Shown: positions 42,301-56,598 of the stretch, in pieces
Layout of the letters: every line of letters starts with the position of its first letter
Numbering within the stretch: position 1 is the first letter of the stretch
Assembly: GCA_028752905.1 (NCBI GenBank)
Contig: JAQNBH010000015.1
Coordinates: 10,239,622 to 10,303,621 of the forward strand
Length of the DNA: 64,000 bases
Direction of reading: 5' to 3'
Source: Cladorhizidae sp. MBARI D1340-BT2
Taxonomy: Eukaryota; Porifera; Demospongiae; Poecilosclerida; Cladorhizidae
Notes under the pieces: model-generated
Told to the model about the DNA's origin: nothing
What the model saw: only the letters and a program-made list of their open reading frames with translations
Database searches by the model: none
Position numbers and translations under genes: made by a program

Positions 42301-45300
42301 AAGTTCTTGTTGATGGCCATCCATTCCGAGACATTGTTGACAGATGCATTGAACATTTTCCACTCTGCATTGCTAATGTCTGGGTAAGATTTTTCCTCTC
42401 CAGAAGGCATGGTGGAAATATCAGGAACAAGAAGAAACCTGTGGACAAGTTTCTCACTTGTGACAAACGTGCTGGGATAAAAGTCGGCCACATATTCTGC
42501 TTTGATCTGTGTAAAAAATCAAGTTATCAAGTTATCAATACTAAATGGAGGTTAATTATCCCCCAAAAGTAAGTCTATCATCAAATATAATTAATAGGAA
42601 TGACAACTTGAAGACAGTGAATGTTGTTTGTGCACACTAAATCTTCAACAATCTTATAGCTAACCCCAACACACTACCCTTCAATAATTCCCATGAGTGG
42701 CTTTCAAATATATATATATATCTGTATATTTCTTTTTTCCTTAATGACACAGAGTATGACCTGATATACAGCAATGTTTACCATGTGGGAGTTTGATAAA
42801 GAAATTCTCTTATACGGACTAATTTCCAGCTTAGAAACTTCCTCCCAAACACCGCCACCTTCTTTAGTAAGATAGGCCCGCTGTTCAATAACGACACTGA
42901 TCGTGAAATGTAGTTCAGGTGGATACAAGCCCATCACAAAGTACCTATATATAGGTATATATGCACAGGTGTATATACGCATAATACTAGTATGAATGGG
43001 GGTGAATAAATTATGCTCGAATTTTCCCCTAAGATTCTATTCTCTACTAGGTACAGTACCTATTATTCTTTCACAATTATACTGAGATTCCCCAATTATT
43101 CTCAAAATTATTGTCAATGATTATTATCATTAATAATGCAACATGTATTAAGAATCATGGTTCCGATAGTTATATTGTATATAGCATAAGTGAAGCTTGT
43201 ACATAATCTTCCAAAGAAACTGTTCGTTGCTCACTAAAAGAATTAGTTAGCAGAGAAAACACTCTCTCTGCTGCAGCAGATGATGGTTGAAGAACCAAAA
43301 CAGATGTACAACTGTTAGACCACAGGGAAAGTTCAGATTTGTGTCTTCTCCACCATAGTAGCTTGTCAATATCTGTGATAATCCATTGGCTTTAGCCATA
43401 TAAAGAGCTAACTCGCTCTTCAACCCGTCAATGATAGTGCTATCCTTATTCCTTGTGTGTTGTTATTGTTAGACCCTATAAGATTCTCAAAAGGTTCCCT
43501 ATTACTCTAATATTATTCTAGGATTCTTAAGCATATATATCAAAATTATGCTAGCATAACTTATCTACCCCTAGTAATCAATGCAAGTCATTGAGAGGCA
43601 AGTGAAGCAATGGAGAGAGAGAGAAAGTTAATAATATTTTAGCCTCGTGTTATATTGCTCTACCCGATGTCATCATTATGTGTAGTGCTTGGATTGTGAT
43701 AGGAATAAACCAAGAATTGTATGTATCTGATTTCGAATTGGTGCAACTTTGAACAAACTGAGGCTTTTTAACGTAATGGAACGGCAAATTCTGAAATGGA
43801 AATGTGCATGGAAGTCGTCTGTCGGAGAAGTTTTAAGAGAAGCATTGAAGATGGGAAGCACACTATATACACTAAGAGAGAGTCGTCAAGCAGTGCTTTC
43901 TGCAGGAATTCTTTAAGTATTAAAGGTATGGCAATGCAGAAACTGACAAGAACTTCAAAATGATAGCACTCTTCACAGTTTAGTGTGTTCAGTATGCTCT
44001 CCATATCTCTTCTCTATTCACTATATGCATCTATTCACTATATTCACAACTTACATTATTCCTGATGAACGCATCTCGTCAAAACGCCGAGAGAGTAAAA
44101 TTCTGGTTGATTATTGACAAGCTCTATATATGGCATAATGCCAACTGTGTAGCCAATTCTCATTGCCCATAGAGAGTGGCAGCACATGCTAACATGACCA
44201 AGATTGGTAATAGTTTCTGTATCCCACCTCCATACATAGCATGGTGTTATAAACTCCAGCATCCTTTCCTGTCGGCTATTAACATTGCAGTCCATTCTCA
44301 CTTGCCTGTGGAACGTTTATCATTTCTCTTCTAATTGGCAACCTTTTTTTCGTTTACCCCTCTTCATTATGCCCCCTTCATTATGATGACCATTTCTTGT
44401 CTGCATGCATATATAAGTCCGCTTTATTTGTTTAAGGCAAGTATATAACCCATTCATATTTTTTATGGGTGAATGTATCTACGGTGAATACAAAACATAA
44501 TATATATATATATATATACAGTAGACCCTCGCTAATCTGGATCCCGTTAATCCGAAACCTCGCTAATCCGAACGGCATTAGTTAGCCAAAAATATATATA
44601 CATATATATATATTCAAAATGCGTGCCATTATTGAACTTTGAACCTACCACGAGCATGTCATACGATGCAGCTGCAGTGATATGGAGAAGAAAAGAGCAC
44701 ACAAGAGCCTTACCATTGAGGAGAAGGTCGAGATCCTGGCCCAGCTCAGGAAGAAAAGCTACAAGTTACTAGCTAAACAGTATCGAGTTGGAGTCTCCAC
44801 TATCTCAGACATAAAGAAGAAGGGCAGCGAGTTGTGAGGATGCAAAAGGAAGGTGAATGAGATGGGATTCCGGAGTTCTGCTAAAAGAATGAGGATGGGA
44901 AGGGAACATAATGATTAAAAATTACTTGTACTCCCAGTATTCAACCCACACCTGCAAAAAATTAACAAATTCCGAGTTCAATATAATGATATTCATACAT
45001 TTCACTAATCCGAAAAACTCAGATCACCAGGCTATTCAGATTCCCAGGCTATTCAGATTAGTGAGGGTCTACTGTATATATATATAGATACATACATATG
45101 CCTGCGGCAATACCGAGTTTTCCATCCAACTCCCTAGTAAGGGCTCTCTTTGCTCGCCAATAGTAAATACATGTATATATGTTCCATCCAATCTATGAAT
45201 CTGCCCAATCTATAGATTGTGCAGCACAATCTATGAATTCATAGATTGGATACCAATCTATAAAGCATCCAATCTATAGATTGTGCTGCACAATCTATGA

Positions 45301-47581
45301 ATGCCAATCTATTGCCTGCCAATCAATACACTTCAAAACATTGTGGTAGCATATTAACACCCTTTGCAACAGATTCATAGATTGGATTGAACATATCGAC
45401 CAGTACTTATTATCGACTAGTTATACTGAGCGAGTGTGCAAGCCAAATATCCAAACCCACCCACACAATATGGGATAGTCGACGGGAATTTACAAAGCCC
45501 GCGCTACTCCCACAGAAAGAGAAGAAGGGAGAAGAGCTGTTTGAGGCAAGTTTCTCTATATTTGGGGACTATAGCAGTTGTGCGAGTGTTCGTGGGTATT
45601 AACAAACTATTATATCTTTTTTGACAGAGCAATATTCTTCAAATATCTTTTTTTGCTCTAGCTACACTTGCCATGTCACTTAGTTCTTTATCTGCCAAGT
45701 CCATGTGGAACTTTTTCTTGGTATGTATCACTTTTTTCTACATCATTACACTCTCAGTTGCAATCATCACTTTCTCTTGCAAAGGGTGTTAATATGCTAC
45801 CATGTTTTGAAGTGTATTGACTGGCAGGCAATAAATTGGCATTCATAGATTGTGCAGCACAATTAGATTGGATGCCAATCTATGAATTCATAGATTGGGC
45901 AGATTCATAGATTGGATGGAACATATATATATACTGCATAAATTATATACACTACACAAAAAGTACTCTACTGCAATAATTAAAGGGCAAGTGAAATGGG
46001 GATATTCCCATATGTTAATAAACAGTTCCAATTGCAAGAAATTATGTGATTATGCGAGTTAAAGTGATGGGTGATTGGGTAATTTCTGTTAATTAGCACG
46101 TCATGTCTTTATAAATTTATTTTTTACCCCGCCCTGCAGGGCTGTAGCTCGTCAAAGCCGCCAAAATTTCACCTTCCCCTGCCCAAGAGTCCAGGTTACG
46201 AGTACGTGCTTATACAAATCAGATTCCATTCCAGTATCTAGACATATGAGACACTAGCTATAATTATACTAGATATAAACAACCTCATTATTGTTCGTCT
46301 AGGATGCAATAAAGAAGGGGTAATCTATCATGAGGTGGGCTAGTATACACTTGATGGCAAAGACATGGCATGGGTGGAGAAACACAAATTACTGGGAGAC
46401 TGTTAGTGGAATGCACTGTCCATCTGGTAAACTGTTAGAACTGGATGACTACCTCCTATGGGTGGATAACCAAGTGATGTGAGGTAGATTATGTATGAGT
46501 AGATAACTAAATAACTAAAGGTTGGTGGATTTGACTCTCATCTTCTGAATCCTTTTCGTAAGTTATGCCGCACCACATATGCACAAAACACTTCATGAGG
46601 AATCAAAAGAAAAGAAACAACTCTAACTCAGCTGGTAACTTTATCTTTGATGTTTCTATTTGAAATTGCGTGAGCAGTTATGTGCATAATGACATTATTA
46701 TAGCTACCATATGGTTTTACAGTAGCTACCATATGGTTTTACAGTAGCTATGCCAGGTAGAGTTGGTGCCTTTGCTTTTGAACAAAAATCTCAATAGTTC
46801 TAAATCAGAACATGCCAGCTAACTAAAATATTTTGCTTGACTGCTGTGGGTGTAGCTTACTTTACTAACCCTTTATGCCCAGTGCTAAATAAACAGATTT
46901 TGTAGGTGTGTCTTACCTTAATGCCCAGTGCTTTTCTCAAGGTTTTATAGGTGTGGCTTACTTTACTAACCCTTTATGCCCGTGCTAAACAAACACTTTT
47001 TCAAGAGTGTGTGGGTGTGGCTTACTTTTTTATGCCAAAGTGCTATATAAATAAACACCTTTTCAAGATTTATTTCCTTACCTCAGTTTGTCATGCACCA
47101 AACAATGTCCAACATGGACAGAGTTATGTTTTTCGAGTTCTTGCAGATAGCCATCTGTTATTGTGTCTCGAAAGCTGGCACAGGATTGACTGGAGGCCCT
47201 TCCAAATGCTGCACTGGAGTAACAGCAAAATCCCTGTGTGGTGTGGGTGGTAGTCTTGAGACAAACATATATATATAGCATGTTCATACATGAAAATACA
47301 TGCTACACCTGGGTTGCAAGACGAGTGCATGTACAATGCATGCCAAAGTCACTATATATTCATTATTTTTACTAGATCATATATACCTGACTACTAGATC
47401 ATACCTGACTATCAAAAATTTTCTTTTCGTTAGCATCTTTAGCAAATCCACAGTTTGTATTGTGCTCTTTCTCATACCAGTAAGCACGACAGTCAAACAG
47501 CTTTGTATTCGGATTTAATCTGTTTATCACTTCTTCACGTGCATAACCAGGAACATACTGTTAAAATACATAATAACACCC

Positions 47582-47619
<38 letters not shown>

Positions 47620-48261
47620 TACTTAGAAGGTAGTTTGCTGATGAAGGCTACAAATAGTGCTCAATGCTGTGTTAAAGCAGAGCTATTGAATAGTAATAAT
47701 AGAAAAGTATTGGGATGGCTAGTCCTACTATAGTTTCATGCTACTATATATAGTAGGACTAGCCATCCCAATACTTTTCTATATAATATATATATATAGT
47801 GGATTAATTATACTACTAACTCACTCCAACTTGGTACAGACGGAAATTGATGATCGTAGGTGATTTGATAATTCTAATTCGAAGTGGCTGCTTCAGATCA
47901 ACACTTCTAACTTTCTTATTTGTTACATCCAGAGTTCTAGAAATATTTGCTTGAATATTCTGTGATTTACCCTATTATAAATAAAGTATTTCTGTGGCAT
48001 TTATATCTCATGCTAATGCTACATGTAAGAAATACACAATGCATATATTATATGCATTATTAACTACCTTTATACCTCATTGGCAGAAATAGTAAGGGAC
48101 ACAACCAGCTTTGTCCTGCAAGTGGTATTGTTTAAATTCTTCACATTATCCTCTATGATACATTCCTGCTTAGAAGACTTTGCTATTACGCTTGCACGAG
48201 CTGTAGAACACAAGCAAATAGCTATGGCAAGAAAGAAGCGACCTAACCACCATGACAACAT
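39352..48261 (-). CDS. HAP2: HAP2/GCS1 gamete fusion protein
   Basis: HAP2/GCS1 is the plasma-membrane protein that merges gametes in plants, protists and many invertebrates. Twelve exons on the minus strand: 48261-48076, 47971-47825, 47557-47405, 47233-47082, 42944-42761, 42506-42208, 41956-41914, 41860-41570, 41498-41375, 41021-40924, 40724-39842 and 39734-39352; all phases join, giving 980 residues. A signal peptide (FFLAIAICLCSTARA) is followed by AKSSKQECI. GFCCYSS lies near residue 163, and the family signature CNKIGVSYTAFRHQPNRC starts at about 351. SPGRIISAFIDRFEAL and NTGSFTATYN follow in the domain before the stem. A membrane helix lies at about 607-630. The cytosolic tail is very long (about 350 residues), Cys-rich and basic, with a second hydrophobic segment at about 767-790 and an acidic C-terminal end. 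Intron 4 (4.1 kb) carries hAT, Tigger and foldback elements. It starts 37 bp from SPRTN, head to head. Confidence 0.92.
42983..43189. other. Intronic sequence, nothing recognised
   Basis: AT-rich part of HAP2 intron 4. Confidence 0.5.
43190..43440 (-). pseudogene. hAT transposase C-terminal relic
   Basis: Minus-strand translation gives DIDKLLWWRRHKSELSLWSN, VLVLQPSSAAAERVFSLLTN and SFSEQRTVSLEDYVQA, the hAT dimerisation region. Only this end survives, in HAP2 intron 4. Confidence 0.85.
43441..44518. other. Intronic sequence with unassigned fragments
   Basis: A weak hammerhead-like relic, CTGATGA with AACGCATCTCGTCAAAACGC, is near 44062-44087, next to TCTGGTTGATTATTGACAAG as at Penelope ends. 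A minus-strand frame at 44056-44301 starts from GTG, not ATG, and is not recognised. TA repeats lie near 44500-44518. Confidence 0.45.
44519..45074 (+). mobile_element. pogo/Tigger-type element with helix-turn-helix remnant
   Basis: TA-flanked inverted ends: left CAGTAGACCCTCGCTAATCT, right (reverse complement) CAGTAGACCCTCACTAATCT. Inside, on the plus strand from about 44681, MEKKRAHKSLTIEEKVEILA and YKLLAKQYRVGVSTISDIKK form a clear CENP-B/Tigger N-terminal domain, cut by a stop codon. The catalytic domain is absent. Confidence 0.88.
45176..45928. mobile_element. Foldback element with long inverted arms
   Basis: The left arm begins GTTCCATCCAATCTATGAAT and the right arm ends ATTCATAGATTGGATGGAAC. 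The arms extend about 200 and 145 bp, share AATCTATGAATTCATAGATT and ACACTTCAAAACATTGTGG-type words, and contain many internal copies of CCAATCTAT. The centre (about 45376-45784) has no recognisable gene. It lies in HAP2 intron 4. Confidence 0.85.
45929..47081. other. Intronic sequence with short duplications
   Basis: Contains two copies of AGCTACCATATGGTTTTACA at 46704-46744 and about three to four degenerate copies of GTGTGGCTTACTTTACTAAC with CCCTTTATGCCCAGTGCTAA at 46850-47065. No gene is seen. Confidence 0.6.
47699..47782. repeat. Perfect palindrome with 34-bp arms in HAP2 intron 2
   Basis: ATAGAAAAGTATTGGGATGG then CTAGTCCTACTATA at 47699-47732 is repeated exactly inverted at 47749-47782, with a 16-base spacer. 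The intron is only 267 bp long. Confidence 0.93.
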
Positions 48262-48298
48262 AATTAATGTTTGTCGACCCTTTCCTTAATTTCAAAAG
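48262..48298. promoter_or_regulatory. 37-bp gap between HAP2 and SPRTN start codons
   Basis: The divergent ATGs at 48261 (minus) and 48299 (plus) leave 37 bases. Transcripts must start inside each other's first exons, overlap in antisense, or have upstream non-coding exons. No TATA box is visible. A shared promoter is inferred. Confidence 0.5.
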
Positions 48299-50159
48299 AT
48301 GGACGACCCACCTAAGGAGAGTTTTGACTTGGCGCTAGCTCTTTCTCTGCAGGAACATTTTGTAAAGAGAACTGGTACAGAGGACCTAGACCAAGCCCTG
48401 GCTATCTCTCTCCAAGAGCAATATGACAGTGAGGTCAAGCTGATAGCAGCATATAACCCTCCCGTTTTAAGGGAACCTCCCGAGTCGAAAAGAATCGTGG
48501 ACGATCATTGGGAGTTGACCGATCCTAATCCCAACATCCATCAACTGTTTCAGGACTATGATACCATGTTTTTTGGAGGCAAGCTCGCTGACAGTGGCGT
48601 GGCTGTAGACTGGAGCAAGAGAATGACTTTGTGAGTGGCTACATGGAGCGAATAGATAGTCAAATAATGCTGTGATGTGTGTCTTTTCTGGTAAACTAGG
48701 TGTGCTGGTGTGTGTTCATATGAGGGCAGAGTAAGATTCTGTTCCATTCGACTCAGCCATCCTCTGCTGAAGCTAAGACCAAGACGAGATTTAGTCCACA
48801 CCCTCTTGGTATTCTCTGCTGTAAGATAATTTTTTGTAGTCTGTTATTTTTATGTTGTTTTGTTGTATGCATAGCATGAGATGATTCATGCTTACCTCTT
48901 TGTGACAGACAACAACAAGGTGAAAGTGTGTGAATATCTGTTGATTGGTCTTTGATTGAAGTGATAGTCTTGTTGTTAAAGGATCATGATGGACATGGCC
49001 CACAGTTCCTATTTCACATGAACCGCATCAATAAAGCAGCTAATACAAAAATATCGGTGAGGTATATATATATCTCCAGTTGGTAATTTAATTGGTAAAT
49101 ATATTATTTTCCTTTGTCTTTCAGGTTTGTCACAGTTTTCTTAAAGAGGTACATACTTCATAATTATGGTGAAAATGCATAATATTATCTGCATAACAAG
49201 TTGGGGGGAATAAGTCCAAATTTCCTATAAAGTGACATTGGGTGTTTGTGTGGGGGTGGGAGGAGGGTGTGTGTGTGTATTTAGGATGTTCTATACGTCT
49301 AGTTTTGTACACAGGGATTAATTTTGATACACAGGTGAGCCATTACAGACAACACTGGTGGAAGTGCAATGGGCCCTGTCAAAAATGGCCTCCTTATTTT
49401 GGGGTCGTGAAAAGAGCCATGAATCGGGCTCCTGCCCCAAGAGACATTTGGTGGGAAGAACACCAGAGAAAGTGTGGAGGGCACTATCTTAAAATCAAAG
49501 AGCCAGTTGACTACCAGAAGAAAGCTGGCAAGAGAAATCAGGGGAGAGATGGTAGTAACGTGAAGATGTTGCTAGATGGTAATGTTGGGAAGCTTTCAAC
49601 TATTGGAGAGTTTTCAGGAACAGAGAAACCTAACAAAGTAAAATCCCCTTCACCGTTGGAGCCAACGACATCTCTCACTGCATTCACAGGTCGTGGATTT
49701 GTTTTGAGCACAAATGCTCAAAAACAAGAAGGTAAAGACAGCATTAGAAACAAAATGCTAAAAGCAGCCGAGAAAAGAAAAATGGAGAGTGATTTACATG
49801 GAATAAAGCGGAAGAGAGGAACTTTATCTCAGAAAAGTTCTGATGCTGTTGTCGTTCCTAAGAAATCATGCCTGCTAGATCAAGATGCAAAGTGTGTTCT
49901 GATTGATCAAGGAAACTCAGGAGTGGATAAAGAGGAAATCCCTATAATCAACATTCCAGATGATGATCCATCCAAAAGTAGTGGATCTATTAGTCCTGAC
50001 TTATTGGTTCCTCTTGAAGACAAGTTCACCGACGACGATTTCAAGACTTGTCCATTATGTGGAATGTCCAATATTCCTTCAGCTATCATCAACATACATA
50101 TCTCTCTGTGTCTGGAAGCAGAGGACCTAGGTCAATTTGTTGATGATGAAGATCTGTAA
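48299..50159 (+). CDS. SPRTN: SPRTN (Spartan) DNA-protein crosslink metalloprotease
   Basis: Cleaves proteins covalently trapped on DNA during replication and recruits p97. Six exons: 48299-48630, 48700-48808, 48875-48919, 48982-49056, 49125-49148 and 49335-50159, giving 469 residues (human 489). Two ubiquitin-interacting-like motifs lie at the N-terminus (FDLALALSLQE, LDQALAISLQE). The SprT core has DYDTMFFGGKL and MTLCAGVCSYEG; zinc ligands are H148 and H152 of HEMIH and H167 of DHDGHG. The tail of the domain is HYRQHWWKCNGPCQKWPPYF with CGGHYLKIKEP. A p97-binding SHP-like box (FTGRGFVLS) follows, then a basic linker and a C-terminal UBZ4 finger (CPLCGMSN to HISLC). The strong donor GTAAGA at 48821 could extend exon 2 by four residues. 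No clear PIP box was seen. Confidence 0.95.
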
Positions 50160-50353
50160 CATATATCTTACCTCAAGTTATAATTGGTCAACAATTCATC
50201 TGTCACATTGGGTATTTATTACAATCATTTACATTGTCACATGATTGGGGAAGACAAGTGAGGATTGCAATATTTTCACACTAAAAAAAGTACAATGTTC
50301 ATGTATAACTGCTTCTTTTGATCTTGGAGGTTATACTGACATCAGTCTGCAGT

Positions 50354-50359
50354 AATAAA
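50354..50359 (+). terminator. Likely SPRTN polyadenylation signal
   Basis: AATAAA lies 195 bases after the SPRTN stop, within an AT-rich stretch. This is consistent with the 3' end of the gene before the convergent PCNX4 gene. Confidence 0.6.
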
Positions 50360-51204
50360 TGAAACGGATGCATGTAATGTCCATTGTATATAATAAGTTC
50401 TGTGATGAGTAAGTTCTCTGCATGTTAATTCCTATTGGGTTAAAATTTACCTATCAATGAGCTTGATTGGTGGTCTCCAATATCTTTCTTTATTGTTGTT
50501 GATATTTGGGTGAAGTAACTGCTGTATAGTTATGAAGGATTGTGTTAATGTGTGAGTATGTGTGTAGGCTGTGGTTAGTATAGCTGCAATTTATCAGCAG
50601 CCTGCAAGATTAATCCTGCACCCTTTGATGTGTGTTTTGTGGTTGTGCAGGATTCTGCATGTGTTAGCTGTCTATAAAAAGGCTGTACTGTGAGTTGGGT
50701 GCTGGCTATGAGTCTAGCTGAGTCTGTCCAACCGAGTTATGTTCTGTCTTCATTGCTAATAATTTGACTATATACATTATTGCGCTACCTTTGAACCTCA
50801 GCGACGATCATCACATTAGTATATATATGTGAGCAAGCTAAACTTCTCTGGAAGGAAGGCACAGTGATGGATAGTGAAAGACAAAGGACCCAAGTAGTTT
50901 CCTCTACAACTTTTCCTCTCGCTGTGTATATATGTCATCATTGACTGCTACAGGCTTCTTTATTACAGAATGATATTAGAGAAACTATAATATATATACA
51001 CCTGCTCATCACTTGTTTTTATTTCTGCTTTTGCTCAGCTATATAGAAAAGATGAACATTGAATACTGTACCAATTTCACACTACATATTTTGCCAGTAA
51101 GATGAACATGGAATACTGCGTACCAATTTCACTCTAGATATTTTTCTGGAAAAGTAATATTTTTAGGAGACAAATAATTGATTTACCTTCAAGATTGAGC
51201 ATTC
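50360..51204. other. Intergenic, possible solo LTR
   Basis: At about 50530-50815 there is an LTR-like stretch: TGTGTGTAGGCTGTGGTTAG, a TATA-type CTATAAAAAGGCTGTACTG at about 50672, then TTGCTAATAATTTGACTATA and an end near GATCATCACA. Clear target-site duplications were not found. The rest is unique. Confidence 0.35.
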
Positions 51205-56409
<5,205 letters not shown>

Positions 56410-56466
56410 CTCCTTCACTATCGTTATCGCTATGACAACAATCAAGTTAATTAAATACGTAACAAA

Positions 56467-56598
56467 ATGGAGTCAATTTTCCACGAGACGATAACGACTG
56501 GGTTAGCTCAAAAGGTCTTTGAAAAGAGGGCGAGGAAATTCAAAACCAGTTTGACAGAAGTGATGAATTTCTCTTTGACGACCAAGGCGATGAACTAA
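56467..56598 (+). CDS. Possible small 43-residue protein or first exon
   Basis: An ATG 57 bp from the PCNX4 start and divergent to it opens a 43-codon frame: MESIFHETITTGLAQKVFEK then RARKFKTSLTEVMNFSL, ending TAA at 56596. The composition is protein-like, but I do not recognise it. It could be a first exon spliced before the stop, or chance. Confidence 0.3.
   Translation: MESIFHETITTGLAQKVFEKRARKFKTSLTEVMNFSLTTKAMN

Noticed and set aside
44056..44301. Minus-strand 81-codon frame as an extra HAP2 exon
   Set aside because: It starts from GTG, resembles no HAP2 segment, and exon 4 (ends AG) joins exon 5 (starts G) directly with the correct phase and family match.
49242..49334. Upstream part of the last SPRTN frame as coding start
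   Set aside because: Family alignment and phase place the exon start at 49335 after ACAG; the upstream part includes a GT-rich intron end.
56410..56445. Longer N-terminus of PCNX4
   Set aside because: The longer frame begins with TTG; the ATG at 56409 gives the length and N-terminus expected for the family.
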